Positions 9,520 through 18,911 are shown, counted from the stretch's first letter. The stretch: DNA of 64,000 nucleotides from Pararhizobium polonicum (GCF_001687365.1 NZ_LGLV01000007.1:1-64000), one strand, 5' to 3'. Notes: generated by a model not told the origin, from the sequence alone. Made by a program: numbers and translations.

Positions 9520-10175
9520 TGCTCACGCTGCCGATCGATCACGTCGTTTTGCTGGTGCCGGATCTGGCGCGCGCTGGTGCCGCGTTCGAGAGCGCTGGCT
9601 TCCACGTCACGGCGAAAGCCAGCCATAGCCCGGCGATGGGAACGGCCAATCGCTGCGTGATGCTCGACGGGACCTATATCGAGTTGATGGGAATAGAGAC
9701 GGAGACGCCGGCCAATCTTGCCTGGCGCAGGCTTCTGGAAAAAGGGCAAGGCATTCGGGGCCTTGCCTTTCGCAGTGAGGACATCCAGTCTTCCGGACAA
9801 AGCCTGACACAGGCCGGGATCGGAATCGAACCTGCCCGGCACTTCTCCCGCGAAACGCCGTATGGCGAGCTCCGGTTTTCCGTGGTGCGGATCGATCCGG
9901 TGGCGACACCGGGCCTGCAATGCCTTGCCTGCCAGCATCATACCCCTGACAGGCTCTGGCTTGCGGATAGCATGCGCCATGGAAATGGCGCTACCGGCCT
10001 GGCATCGGTGGATATTCCCGTCGTTACGGGGCTGGATCGCCTTGCCGCCGCATTCGGTGGTGGCGGCATCGCCGTTTCGTCCGGTGATGGCCGGCTGGTT
10101 CTGACGGGCAGCGCGCCCGCTCACTACGATCTGCGCGACGCCTGCGGGATCGTTATCGATATGGTGAGCCGATGA
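9519..10175 (+). CDS. Glyoxalase-like (VOC) domain protein
   Basis: A 218-residue protein that begins LPIDHVVLLVPDLARAGAAFESAGFHV, the typical beta-alpha opening of the vicinal-oxygen-chelate fold, and has YIELMGIE where such proteins place a metal-ligand Glu. It resembles the glyoxalase-like domain family annotated as Glyoxalase_3. It is translationally coupled on both sides (1-base overlap upstream, ATGA overlap downstream), so it very probably acts in the pathway of this operon, perhaps on an aldehyde or a ring-opened intermediate. The reaction is unknown. Confidence 0.8.
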   Translation: MLTLPIDHVVLLVPDLARAGAAFESAGFHVTAKASHSPAMGTANRCVMLDGTYIELMGIETETPANLAWRRLLEKGQGIRGLAFRSEDIQSSGQSLTQAGIGIEPARHFSRETPYGELRFSVVRIDPVATPGLQCLACQHHTPDRLWLADSMRHGNGATGLASVDIPVVTGLDRLAAAFGGGGIAVSSGDGRLVLTGSAPAHYDLRDACGIVIDMVSR

Positions 10176-11461
10176 CCGCGTGGCCTGTGGATCAACCATC
10201 GCCGCTCTGGATGGCGCTTTCGCGCGAGCGTTTCGAAGCGCCCGAATTGCGCGGGGACATCGAGGCTGACGTGGTGGTGATCGGCGGCGGTATTTCCGGG
10301 CTGGCCACGGCTCTGGAACTGGCGCGGCGCGGCCGAAAGGTGGTGTTGCTGGAGGCCGTAAAGATCGGATATGGCGCCTCCGGCCGTGCAAACGGTCAGG
10401 TGATATCGGCGCTTACGCGGCACGGACCGGCGGCGATCAGGACGCTTTGGCCGGGTGAGAGAGGTGAGCGTTTCATTGCTTTGGTGCAGGGTGCCGCCGA
10501 CACGCTTTTCACCCTTGTCGAGACCTATGGCATCGATTGCGATGCGCGCCGGAACGGCTGGCTGCAGCCGGCCCACAGTAAAGGACGCGCGCGCCGAGTC
10601 GCCGGTCTTGCCGAACAGTGGGCGGCTGCAGGTGCACCGGCCGCGGCTCTCTCCGCTAGGGAGATGGAGGCGCGTCTTGGCGCAGGAGGCTATCATGGCG
10701 GCTGGGAGCATCGCGGCGGTGGCCATATCAATCCCTATGCCTTTACCCTCGGTCTTGCCCGGGCAGCCGTGCAGGAAGGGGTGTCCATCTTTGAGGAAAG
10801 CCCGGCATTGCGCGTAGAGCGTGACGGAGACACCTGGCTGATCGAGACCCCGCAAGACCGGATAAGGGCGCCGAAACTGGCACTTGCCACGGCTGCCCAT
10901 ACCGGCAATCTGTGGCCGTCGCTCCGCCGGTCGATTGTTCCTGTCACCTCCTATCAGGCGGCGACGGAGCCGCTGGGTGAACTTGCCGAACGCATATTGC
11001 CCGGTGACGAGGCCGCGTCCGATACCCGCATGGATCTTCGGTATTTCCGCAAGGACCGCGATGGCCGGCTGGTTTCAGGTGCCGCGCTGGCGGTGCAGCT
11101 CGGTGCTGCCACGCGCCTGCCGGCCCTGGTGGCCAGGCGGTTGCGGGAGATGTTTCCGGCGCTGCCGCACAAGCCGATGGCATTCTTCTGGCGCGGCCGG
11201 ATTGCCATGACGGTCGACAGGCTGCCGCACCTGCACCGGCGCGAAGACGGTCTTTGCGCCTGGATCGGGTGCAACGGGCGCGGCCTGGCGCTCGCCTGCG
11301 CCATGGGCCCCGTGCTGGCGGACGCCATCGATGGCGTGCCCGACGATCAGCTTGCCGTGCGCCCGACCGAACCGCCGCCGGTACCGTTGCATGCGATAAC
11401 ATCCCGTATCGCGCGCCTCATCCTGCCCTGGTATCGCTTCAAGGACAGCCGCGAAATTTGA
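10172..11461 (+). CDS. FAD-dependent amine/amino acid oxidoreductase (PuuB/DadA-like)
   Basis: A 429-residue DAO-family flavoenzyme. The N-terminal dinucleotide-binding motif VVVIGGGISGLATALELARRG is followed by LLEAVKIGYGASGRANGQV, close to the GASGR-GGQ pattern of gamma-glutamylputrescine and related amine oxidases. Near the C-terminus WIGCNGRGLALACAMG fits the second FAD-contact region. It is the last gene of the operon and overlaps the previous one by ATGA. Oxidation of a secondary amine or N-methyl amino acid released by the hydantoinase would make sense but is inference. Confidence 0.9.
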   Translation: MTAWPVDQPSPLWMALSRERFEAPELRGDIEADVVVIGGGISGLATALELARRGRKVVLLEAVKIGYGASGRANGQVISALTRHGPAAIRTLWPGERGERFIALVQGAADTLFTLVETYGIDCDARRNGWLQPAHSKGRARRVAGLAEQWAAAGAPAAALSAREMEARLGAGGYHGGWEHRGGGHINPYAFTLGLARAAVQEGVSIFEESPALRVERDGDTWLIETPQDRIRAPKLALATAAHTGNLWPSLRRSIVPVTSYQAATEPLGELAERILPGDEAASDTRMDLRYFRKDRDGRLVSGAALAVQLGAATRLPALVARRLREMFPALPHKPMAFFWRGRIAMTVDRLPHLHRREDGLCAWIGCNGRGLALACAMGPVLADAIDGVPDDQLAVRPTEPPPVPLHAITSRIARLILPWYRFKDSREI

Positions 11462-11502
11462 ACCGCCCGGGATGATGTGCGGTGTTGTGTGAGCCTACCC
11501 GT

Positions 11503-13050
11503 CTAGCTGCTCAACTGCGCGGTCGAGCACTCATAGCGAACGGCTCCCGTTTCCGCGTCGACGCCGGCGAGGCTGACGTCATAGCCCCAGAGATGGCGGA
11601 TGTGGCGCAGCGTTGCGTCACGGTTGCTTTCCTCCAGCAGGACACCGTTCTTGATGGTGTGTTGCAGGCGCAGCTGGCGGTCGCCGAGCAGATCCACATC
11701 CACCACCTGGATATCCTGCTGGTTGGCACCGACGTCGTAGCTTTTGGCCAGCGCCTTGCGGATCGCCTCGTAACCGCGCTCGTTGTGAATCGAGGCGACC
11801 TCGCAATATTTCTCGTCCGACTGGTCGGTCAGCAGGAACAGCCTGAATTTGCGGATCAGATGCGGGCTCAGATATTGCAGGATGAAGGACTCGTCCCGGT
11901 GGTTTGCCCAGGCATCGAGCAGGGTTTCACGCCATTGACCGCTGCCGGCGATCTGCGGAAACCAGTCACGATCCTCCGATGTCGGGTGGTTGCAGATACG
12001 TTCGATCTCCTGCATCAGCGAAAATCCGAGTGCATAGGGGTTGAGGCCCGAGAAGCGCGGATCGTCGAAATGCGGCTGAAAGACCACGCTGGAATGGCTG
12101 TGGAGCATCTCCAGCATGGCGCCTTCGCTGACTTTGCCCTGGTCGAACAGCCTGTTGATGATGGTGTAGTGAACGAAGGTGGCGCATCCCTCGTTCATCA
12201 CCTTGGTCTGCCGCTGCGGATAGAAATACTGGGCGATGACCCGGACGATCCGCAGCAGCTCGCGCTGCCATGGCTCCAGGATCAGGCTGTTCTTTTCGAG
12301 GAAATAGAGCAGGTTTTCCTCCGGCAGATTGAGCACCTTCTTTCGTTCGAGCGCGTCGCGTTCGGCCTCTGCCGGGTCGGGCCGCCCGGTTGCGCGCGGT
12401 AGTGTGCGCCATAGGTCGCTATAGGTCTGTTCCTCGTATTCCAGTCTTTCGCGGGCCCGCTCCTGCTCCTTTTTCGAGGACAGGCGTGGCGGACGGCGGT
12501 AGCGGAAAACGCCCTGATCCATCAGCGCATGAGCGGAATCGAGGACGGCCTCCACGGCGGACGTTCCATGCCGCTCCTCGCATTTCGTGATGTATTTCTT
12601 GGCAAACTCCATATAGCTCAAGATGGCGCTGGCATCGGTCCATTGCCGGAACAGGTAGTTGTTCTTGAAAAAATGATTGTGGCCGAAGGCCGCGTGGGCG
12701 GTCACCAGGGTCTGCATGGCCATGGTGTTTTCTTCCATCAGATAGGTGATGCAAGGGTTGGAGTTGATTACCAGCTCATAGGCAAGGCCATGATGGCCCT
12801 TGCGGTAGGAATGTTCCTCGAAAACGAACCGCTTGCCGAAGGACCAGTGCTGGTACATCAGCGGCATGCCGACCGAAGAGTATGCATCGAGCATCTGCTC
12901 GGATGAAATGATTTCGAGCTGGTTGGGATAGACGTCGAGCCCGAGTTCATCGAGCGCGATCGTCTCGATCGCATCATAGGCATGCGACAACGTCTTGAAG
13001 TTCCAGTCGGAGCTGTGAAACAGCAGTTTCGAAGCGGCGCTTTTTCCCAT
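11503..13050 (-). CDS. spoVR: SpoVR family protein (YcgB-like)
   Basis: A 515-residue SpoVR-family protein, close to the usual ~510 residues. Recognisable stretches are MPLMYQHWSFGKRF near the N-terminus, YLMEENTMAMQTLVTAHAAFGHNHFF with a conserved His cluster, and NEGCATFVHYTIINRL. The biochemical role is not settled; the family consistently accompanies PrkA and YeaH/YhbH, and in Bacillus a homologue affects spore cortex formation. It is the third gene of the operon, 12 bases after yeaH, with GGGATGG before its ATG. Confidence 0.95.
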   Translation of the reverse strand: MGKSAASKLLFHSSDWNFKTLSHAYDAIETIALDELGLDVYPNQLEIISSEQMLDAYSSVGMPLMYQHWSFGKRFVFEEHSYRKGHHGLAYELVINSNPCITYLMEENTMAMQTLVTAHAAFGHNHFFKNNYLFRQWTDASAILSYMEFAKKYITKCEERHGTSAVEAVLDSAHALMDQGVFRYRRPPRLSSKKEQERARERLEYEEQTYSDLWRTLPRATGRPDPAEAERDALERKKVLNLPEENLLYFLEKNSLILEPWQRELLRIVRVIAQYFYPQRQTKVMNEGCATFVHYTIINRLFDQGKVSEGAMLEMLHSHSSVVFQPHFDDPRFSGLNPYALGFSLMQEIERICNHPTSEDRDWFPQIAGSGQWRETLLDAWANHRDESFILQYLSPHLIRKFRLFLLTDQSDEKYCEVASIHNERGYEAIRKALAKSYDVGANQQDIQVVDVDLLGDRQLRLQHTIKNGVLLEESNRDATLRHIRHLWGYDVSLAGVDAETGAVRYECSTAQLSS

Positions 13051-13062
13051 CCCTGGCTCCGT

Positions 13063-14379
13063 TCAGCTGCGATATTGCAGGGTTGGCTGTCTGGCGAAGA
13101 GTTTTCGGAAGACAGGATAGATATCGGACGGTCTGGCGATCCGCGTCATCTGGAAGTTCGGCCATTCACCGTCGACGGTGCGATAGGCACGCCAGAGCGA
13201 GGTGCCGTTGTCGGTCGAGCCGAAGATTTCCGTTTCGCGCTCGTCGATGATTTCGACATAGGCATAATATTGGCAGAGCCGCATCAGCGGTCCGTTGAGA
13301 AGCGCTGCACAGCGTTCGGAATCCCGCGAGATATTGTCGCCATCCGAAGCCTGGGCAGCATAGATGTTCCATTCCTTAGCCGGGTAACGCTCCTCGATGA
13401 TGCGTTGCATTTCTTCCAGAGCGGTGGATACGACCGTGCCGCCGCTTTGCGGGCTGTAGAAGAACGTATCCTCATCGACCTCGCCCGCCTCGTCGGTGTG
13501 CCGGATGAAGACGATGTCGATCCGGTCGTAGCGGCGCTTCAGGAAGAGGTGCAGCAACACGAAGAAGCGCTTGGCAAGATCCTTCTCCCGCTCGCCCATC
13601 GAACTCGACACATCCATCAGGCAGAACATCACCGCGTTGGCATTCGGCAGCGGCTGGCGCTCGAAGCGGTTGAAGCGGATGTCGACCGGATCGACATAGG
13701 AAATGCGGCGGCGCCGGCGCTCCAGCAGATCCAGTTTCTCCCGCAGCGCCTCTATGCGCTGACGCCGCGTCGCGTCTGGGGTCGTTTCCGCTTCCAGCCT
13801 GGCGATCTCCTCGGCGATTGCTTCGACCACCTTTCGGCTCGGCCGCTGCAGCGCAATTCGCCGGCCGTAACTGTTGCGCATGGTGCGCCCGACATTGATG
13901 TTGGTCGGCGAGCCACTGGTGGCGAAACCTGCCCGGCGCGGCTTATAGGCGACGGCTTCCTTGAGGCTGAGCTTGACCATGTCGGGAAGTTCCAGATCCT
14001 CGAAGAAGAGATCGAGTACCTCTTCGCGCGACAGGAGGAACTGGAAATCGTCTTCGCCCCGGCCGGTGCCGGCGGCCGAGCCCGTGCCGCCAGCTCCACC
14101 AGGCTGTTTGTCGATGCGGTCGCCCTGTGTGTATTCCTTGTTGCCTGGCAGGACATATTGCCGGTCGCCGCTGCCGCGGGCGGGCTGGAAGGTCGGCTCG
14201 TCGGCGCCGCGGGCGGGCATGGGGACTTTGTGCCCGCTATCCACATCGGCGATCTTGCCGGTCTTGACGTGTTCCTTGATGGTTCGTTTCAGCTCCTCGC
14301 GGGCCCGCTTCAAGAAACGTCGCCGGTTGCCGAGGCTCTTGTCTTTCGGGTTGAGGCGGCGATCGATGAAATTCGGCAT
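13063..14379 (-). CDS. yeaH: YeaH/YhbH family protein (DUF444)
   Basis: A 438-residue DUF444 protein. The N-terminus is basic (RRFLKRAREELKRTIKEH), followed by a low-complexity Gly-rich stretch around residues 93-108, and a von Willebrand A-like domain with the MIDAS motif DVSSSMG at residues 256-262. It is the partner of PrkA and SpoVR in stress physiology; in E. coli yeaGH is induced by stationary phase and nitrogen starvation. AGAGGTAGCC precedes the ATG. A 132-base gap containing a palindromic repeat separates it from prkA. Confidence 0.95.
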   Translation of the reverse strand: MPNFIDRRLNPKDKSLGNRRRFLKRAREELKRTIKEHVKTGKIADVDSGHKVPMPARGADEPTFQPARGSGDRQYVLPGNKEYTQGDRIDKQPGGAGGTGSAAGTGRGEDDFQFLLSREEVLDLFFEDLELPDMVKLSLKEAVAYKPRRAGFATSGSPTNINVGRTMRNSYGRRIALQRPSRKVVEAIAEEIARLEAETTPDATRRQRIEALREKLDLLERRRRRISYVDPVDIRFNRFERQPLPNANAVMFCLMDVSSSMGEREKDLAKRFFVLLHLFLKRRYDRIDIVFIRHTDEAGEVDEDTFFYSPQSGGTVVSTALEEMQRIIEERYPAKEWNIYAAQASDGDNISRDSERCAALLNGPLMRLCQYYAYVEIIDERETEIFGSTDNGTSLWRAYRTVDGEWPNFQMTRIARPSDIYPVFRKLFARQPTLQYRS

Positions 14380-14391
14380 TGGCTACCTCTG

Positions 14392-14440
14392 GAGCATGAG
14401 GCCGGACTGGGCGACGCGGTTTTCCGGCAACATCATGCTC
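14392..14440. repeat. Rhizobial-type palindromic intergenic repeat
   Basis: Outer arms GAGCATGA (14392-14399) and TCATGCTC (14433-14440) are perfectly inverted, with a nested GCCGG/CCGGC pair inside. The pattern, including the GCGGTTTTCCGG core, resembles from memory a short palindrome common between genes in Rhizobiales genomes. It lies between prkA and yeaH in one operon, so in the mRNA it would form a hairpin that may affect processing or relative expression. Confidence 0.65.
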
Positions 14441-14511
14441 TACCCCTTCGACTGAGAACTGAACGCGGACTCCAGATCACAAGGCTGACAATTGCCCCGA
14501 CAGAGGCGTCT

Positions 14512-16464
14512 TCATCCTGCCTTGTTGACGCGCATGTACCATTCGACCAGACGCCGGACCTGTCGCTCGGTGTATCCGCGCTCGATCATGCGATGGACGA
14601 ATTCGGCATGCTGCTTTTCGCTGGCGCTGTCTTTCTTGGAGCCGAAGCTGATCACCGGCAGCAAATCCTCCACCTGGCCGAACATCCGCTTTTCGATGAC
14701 TTCGCGCAGTTTTTCGTAGCTCATCCAGGAGGGGTTGCGGCCGTTGTTCTTGGCGCGGGCGCGCAAGGTGAACTTGACCACCTCGTTGCGGAAGTCCTTC
14801 GGATTGGCGATGCCGGCCGGTTTTTCGATCTGCGACAGCTCGTTGTCGAGAATGCCCCGGTTGAGGATCTGCCCGGTGTCGGGATCCTTGAAGTCCTGAT
14901 CTTCGAGCCAGGCGTCGGCATAGGAGATATAGCGGTCGAACAGGTTTTGGCCGTATTCGCTGTAGGATTCCAGATAGGCCTTCTGGATCTCATGGCCGAT
15001 GAACTCGGCATAGCGCGCCGCCAGTTCCGACTTGATGAAGTCGAGATAGGCAGCTTCGGTTTCCTTGGGAAACTGCTCGCGCTTGATTGCCTGTTCCAGA
15101 ACATACATCAGGTGCACGGGATCGGCGGCGATTTCCTTGGTGTCGTAGTTGAAGGTCTCCGACAGAACCTTGAACGCGAAACGGGTGCTGACGCCGTTCA
15201 TGCCTTCATCGACGCCGCCGGCGTCGCGGTACTCCTGTACCGATTTCGCCTTCGGATCGACATCCTTGAGGTTTTCGCCGTCATAGACCCGCATCTTGGT
15301 ATAGAGAGGCGAGTTTTCGTGCACGGAGAGCCGGGTGGAAACGGTGAAGCGGCTGAGGTTCTCCAGCACTTCAGGTGCGCAAGGATTCTTGGCAAGCGCA
15401 CTTTCGCGAAGGAGCTTTTCGTAGATCTGCCGCTCCTCGGTGATGCGCAGGCAATAGGGCACCTTGACCACCAGAATGCGGTCGAGAAATGCCTCGTTGT
15501 TCTTGTTGTTCTTGAATTGCAGCCATTCGGACTCGTTCGAATGGGCAACGACGATGCCCTGATAGGGGAAGGCACCGAAATTTTCCGTGCCGTTGTAATT
15601 GCCTTCCTGGGTTGCGGTCAGAAGCGGATGCAGGACCTTGATCGGGGCCTTGAACATTTCTACGAATTCGAGCAGGCCCTGCGTGGTCCGGTTCAGCCCG
15701 CCGCTGTAGGAATAGGCATCGGGGTCGGCCTGGCTGAAGTTTTCCAGCTGGCGGATATCAACCTTGCCGACCAGCGCCGAAACGTCCTGATTGTTTTCGT
15801 CGCCCGGTTCGGTCTTGGCGATGCCGATCTGGCGCAGGCGGGACGGCATCAATTTGACGACGCTGAATTTCGAGATGTCGCCGCCGACCTCGTCGAGCCG
15901 CTTGGTGGCCCAGGGCGAGATCATGCCGGTGAGGCGCCGCCGGGCGATCCCGTATTTGTCTTCCAGAAGGTCGGCCATGCGTTCGGGATGGAAGAGGCCG
16001 AGGGGGGATTCGAAGACCGGGCTGATTTGGCCGCCAACCATCAATGTATAGATCGGCCGCTGCTCCATCAGCTTCTTCAGCCGCTCGGCGAGAGACGATT
16101 TGCCCCCACCGACCGGGCCGAGCAGATAAAGGATCTGCTTGCGCTCTTCCAGGCCCTGGGCGGCATAGCGAAAATAGCCGACGATGCGCTCGATCGTGTC
16201 TTCCATGCCGTAGAAATCGGCGAAGGCCGGATAGATTTTGATGGTCCGGTTGGAGAAGATTCGGCCAAGACGTTCATCGGCGCTTGTCTCGACGAGGTTG
16301 GGCTCTCCAATCGCGGCGACCATGCGCTCCTGTGCGGTAGCGTACATACTCTTGTCGTCGCGGCATGCGAGGAGATATTCCTGGAGACTGATCTCCTCCT
16401 GCGCTGCGCTGGTATAAATCTCCGAAAAGAGATCGAAGACATCGGACTGGGTTTTTTGCATCAT
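14512..16464 (-). CDS. prkA: PrkA family serine protein kinase (YeaG-like)
   Basis: A 650-residue AAA+-related kinase, near the E. coli YeaG length. The P-loop GPVGGGKSS is at residues 116-124 within the AAA_PrkA domain, and the C-terminal part corresponds to the PrkA kinase-like domain. ATG at 16464 is chosen because GGGAGAG precedes it; an upstream in-frame start at 16518 falls at the predicted promoter. It is the first gene of prkA-yeaH-spoVR. An EcfG-type promoter at 16526-16551 suggests control by the alphaproteobacterial general stress response. Confidence 0.95.
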   Translation of the reverse strand: MMQKTQSDVFDLFSEIYTSAAQEEISLQEYLLACRDDKSMYATAQERMVAAIGEPNLVETSADERLGRIFSNRTIKIYPAFADFYGMEDTIERIVGYFRYAAQGLEERKQILYLLGPVGGGKSSLAERLKKLMEQRPIYTLMVGGQISPVFESPLGLFHPERMADLLEDKYGIARRRLTGMISPWATKRLDEVGGDISKFSVVKLMPSRLRQIGIAKTEPGDENNQDVSALVGKVDIRQLENFSQADPDAYSYSGGLNRTTQGLLEFVEMFKAPIKVLHPLLTATQEGNYNGTENFGAFPYQGIVVAHSNESEWLQFKNNKNNEAFLDRILVVKVPYCLRITEERQIYEKLLRESALAKNPCAPEVLENLSRFTVSTRLSVHENSPLYTKMRVYDGENLKDVDPKAKSVQEYRDAGGVDEGMNGVSTRFAFKVLSETFNYDTKEIAADPVHLMYVLEQAIKREQFPKETEAAYLDFIKSELAARYAEFIGHEIQKAYLESYSEYGQNLFDRYISYADAWLEDQDFKDPDTGQILNRGILDNELSQIEKPAGIANPKDFRNEVVKFTLRARAKNNGRNPSWMSYEKLREVIEKRMFGQVEDLLPVISFGSKKDSASEKQHAEFVHRMIERGYTERQVRRLVEWYMRVNKAG

Positions 16465-16862
16465 GCTCTCCCGCGGCCGGTTCGTTGAGACGGGATCGCT
16501 GCCTCTCGGCTCGCTCAACGAGATTAACGTTATCGTGCCCTCAAAAGTTCCTTCAAATATTTGTCATTGCAGCGAATATTCCAACGATGGCCACCGCATC
16601 GCTTGTGCGGCATCGACGGATCCCAGACCTCGTCGAACAGGCGTGTGCTGACGATCGCACAGCCTCGCTCAGGCCCGAATCACCGTCCTCGGCGATCGCT
16701 CCATGCTCTTGATGCGTAGGGTAACACAATCTTGCCGATGACAATGCCAACATCGAACGGGTTCACAACTTCTCGTGTAAGATGTGACTTTCTTCCAACG
16801 ATCGAGTGGATTTCATGCCTCTTAAAGATGGCGAAAACCGCTTGTGCGGGACCCGTCGAAAA
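16465..16862. other. 398-bp intergenic region upstream of prkA
   Basis: Holds the candidate EcfG promoter and a ~55-base 5' leader for prkA. The remainder (about 16560-16860), between that promoter and the end of the phosphoribosyltransferase gene, shows no convincing gene, hairpin terminator or repeat. Short open frames here lack ribosome-binding sites. Confidence 0.5.
16526..16551 (-). promoter_or_regulatory. EcfG-type (general stress) sigma-factor promoter for prkA operon
   Basis: On the minus strand GGAAC (16551-16547) and CGTT (16529-16526) are separated by exactly 17 bases, matching the GGAAC-N16/17-CGTT promoter of EcfG/RpoE2 sigma factors in alphaproteobacteria. It lies about 60 bases upstream of the prkA start and in the right orientation. 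Confidence 0.72.
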
Positions 16863-17558
16863 CTATTTTCGGGGTTCGCTTCCGGCATTCCAGCCGCCGT
16901 CCGGCGATTTCGAGAGTATGGGGGTTGAGAAAACCCCGACGGTTCTGTCCGGCCAGTGGCGGCCCAAAGCCGTCAACTGTTCCACCCAACGCCGTGACTG
17001 CAGCATGGCGGCGCCGATGGCCACGGGTTCGATGCCGGCGATGGCCAGGAGGGACAGGCCGGCGGCGATGGATGTGCCGCTGGAAATGACGTCATCGATG
17101 AGAACGACGCGCCGGTTTTCCACAAGCGGCAGCATGCGCGGATCGATGTAGAGCCGTTTCGTCTGGTCCGGCGTGGTGATCGATGACATCGGCACCGACA
17201 GATCGGCCCGGTACCAGAATTTTTTCGAGGTGCCGAGCGGAACATAGCGGCTATGGCCCATCGCCCGCGCTACCGCGCTTGCCAGCGTCAGGCCGAGTGT
17301 TGGCAGACCGACGATGACATCGGGCTTGAAGGGCCCAAGTTTTTCGGCGAGCTGGACGGCCAGAGCGTCCTGCACGGCAAAGCTCGCCTGGTTGACGATC
17401 AGCGATGCCAGTGCGTGCTCGCCGTCGGAGAGGGGGCGGATCGGCAGGCGAAGCTGGCGGCCATCGCTCAGGATCGCAGGATAAAAGTCCGTATGGCTTT
17501 TGCGGATATCATATGTGTCTGCCGGATGGAGTTCCTGCCAGAAATCATGCGGCTGCAC
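16863..17558 (-). CDS. Phosphoribosyltransferase family protein
   Basis: A 231-residue type I phosphoribosyltransferase with the PRPP-binding loop VVLIDDVISSGTS at residues 151-163 and an upstream PDVIVGLPTLGL strand. The start is inferred as GTG at 17558, with GGAAG 6 bases upstream; a frame extending to 17699 adds a low-quality N-terminus that overlaps the divergent promoter region. It may salvage a base or be a PRTase-like regulator; the nucleobase is not readable. It is divergent from the M20 amidohydrolase. Confidence 0.82.
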   Translation of the reverse strand: MQPHDFWQELHPADTYDIRKSHTDFYPAILSDGRQLRLPIRPLSDGEHALASLIVNQASFAVQDALAVQLAEKLGPFKPDVIVGLPTLGLTLASAVARAMGHSRYVPLGTSKKFWYRADLSVPMSSITTPDQTKRLYIDPRMLPLVENRRVVLIDDVISSGTSIAAGLSLLAIAGIEPVAIGAAMLQSRRWVEQLTALGRHWPDRTVGVFSTPILSKSPDGGWNAGSEPRK

Positions 17559-17720
17559 GGTGTCTTCCTTTTCGATCGGGCGGGCTCGCCCTTCGGCTAA
17601 ACTGCACGGGAGGTGTTCGATTTTGCGTGGTTTTGCTCTATACCCGAAGAGCGTCAAGGAAAAGTCTATCCCTCCCTGACGAACAGCAGACTTGCCCATG
17701 ATTCAAGGAATTTCCTGCCG

Positions 17721-18893
17721 ATGCGCCTGCCTGAACCCCTGACCGCCGATCTGTCTTTCCTGACGGCGCTGCGTCGTGACCTGCATGCTCATCCCGAACT
17801 GGGCTTTGAAGAAGAGCGCACCAGCGGCATCGTCGCGAACCTGCTGGAAGAGGCCGGGCTTTCGGTCACACGCGGGCTGGCAGGGACCGGTGTGGTCGGC
17901 ACGCTGCAAATCGGCAACGGCACGCGCAGCATCGGCCTTCGCGCCGATATGGATGCGCTGGCAATGCCGGAATTGGCGGAGCGACCCTACAAGTCCAAAA
18001 TCGACGGCAAGATGCATGCCTGCGGCCATGACGGCCATACGACCCTGCTGCTTGGTGCGGCACGCTATCTGGCCAGGACGCGCAACTTCTCCGGCACCGT
18101 GCATTTCATCTTCCAGCCGGCGGAAGAGGGACGCGGCGGGGCCAAACGCATGGTCGAAGAAGGTTTGTTCGAACGCTTTGCCTGCGATGCCGTCTATGGC
18201 CTGCACAACATGCCCGGCCTCGATGCGGATGAGATGGCCGTCGTCGCGGGCCCACAGCTTGCCTCCTCCGACAGCTGGCGCGTTACTTTCCGGGGTACCG
18301 GCACCCATGGCGCCAAGCCGCATCTGGGCAAGGACCCGATCACCGCGGCCGCAACCTTCCTCGCGTCGCTGCAGACGATCGTCGGGCGCGTCGTCGATCC
18401 GCTGCAGCCGGCAGTGGTCAGCGCCTGTTCGGTGCAGGCCGGTAACCCGAAAGCCCTGAACGTCATCCCCGATACGGTGGACATCGGCGGCACGGCGCGG
18501 GCCTATTCGCCTGCCGTGCGCGATCAGCTGGAAACGGAAATCGGCCGGCTGGCGCACGGCACGGCCGCGATGTACGGAATTGCCGTCGACTACGGCTTCG
18601 AGCGCCGCATCCCGCCTGTCGTCAACGATTCAGACGCGACAGCCCGCGCCTTGAAGGCTGCCGGAGCGGTTTTTGGCGACAAGCTGCGAACCGTCTTTCC
18701 GCCCTCGACGGCGGGCGACGATTTTGCCTTCTTCGCTGGCGAAGTACCGGGCTGCTATGTCTGGCTCGGCAACGGCCCCGCCGTCGATGGCGCGCTGCAC
18801 CACAACACCGCCTATGATTTCAACGACGAGGCGATTGGCCCCGGCGTTGCCTTCTGGACGACGCTGGTGGAACAGGAGCTGAAACCCGCCTGA
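17721..18893 (+). CDS. M20-family amidohydrolase (hippurate hydrolase-like)
   Basis: A 390-residue zinc-dependent amidohydrolase of the M20D group (hippurate hydrolase, N-acyl-amino acid deacylase, IAA-amino acid hydrolase). The N-terminal LRRDLHAHPELGFEE and the metal-site motif HACGHDGHTTLLLGAA are typical, as is IFQPAEEGRGGAKRMVEEG with the catalytic Glu pair. ATG at 17721 is preferred (AAGGAA upstream); an extension to 17613 has no family-like sequence. It converges on ade, 18 bases away. Confidence 0.92.
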   Translation: MRLPEPLTADLSFLTALRRDLHAHPELGFEEERTSGIVANLLEEAGLSVTRGLAGTGVVGTLQIGNGTRSIGLRADMDALAMPELAERPYKSKIDGKMHACGHDGHTTLLLGAARYLARTRNFSGTVHFIFQPAEEGRGGAKRMVEEGLFERFACDAVYGLHNMPGLDADEMAVVAGPQLASSDSWRVTFRGTGTHGAKPHLGKDPITAAATFLASLQTIVGRVVDPLQPAVVSACSVQAGNPKALNVIPDTVDIGGTARAYSPAVRDQLETEIGRLAHGTAAMYGIAVDYGFERRIPPVVNDSDATARALKAAGAVFGDKLRTVFPPSTAGDDFAFFAGEVPGCYVWLGNGPAVDGALHHNTAYDFNDEAIGPGVAFWTTLVEQELKPA

Positions 18894-18911
18894 ACATTCC
18901 GGCCGACGATA

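Noticed and set aside
12982..16488. 1168-codon open frame on the plus strand opposite prkA and yeaH
   Set aside because: It is antisense to two well-recognised genes and crosses the gap between them. Its translation has no domain-like pattern; the strong third-position GC bias of the real genes keeps this antisense frame free of stops.
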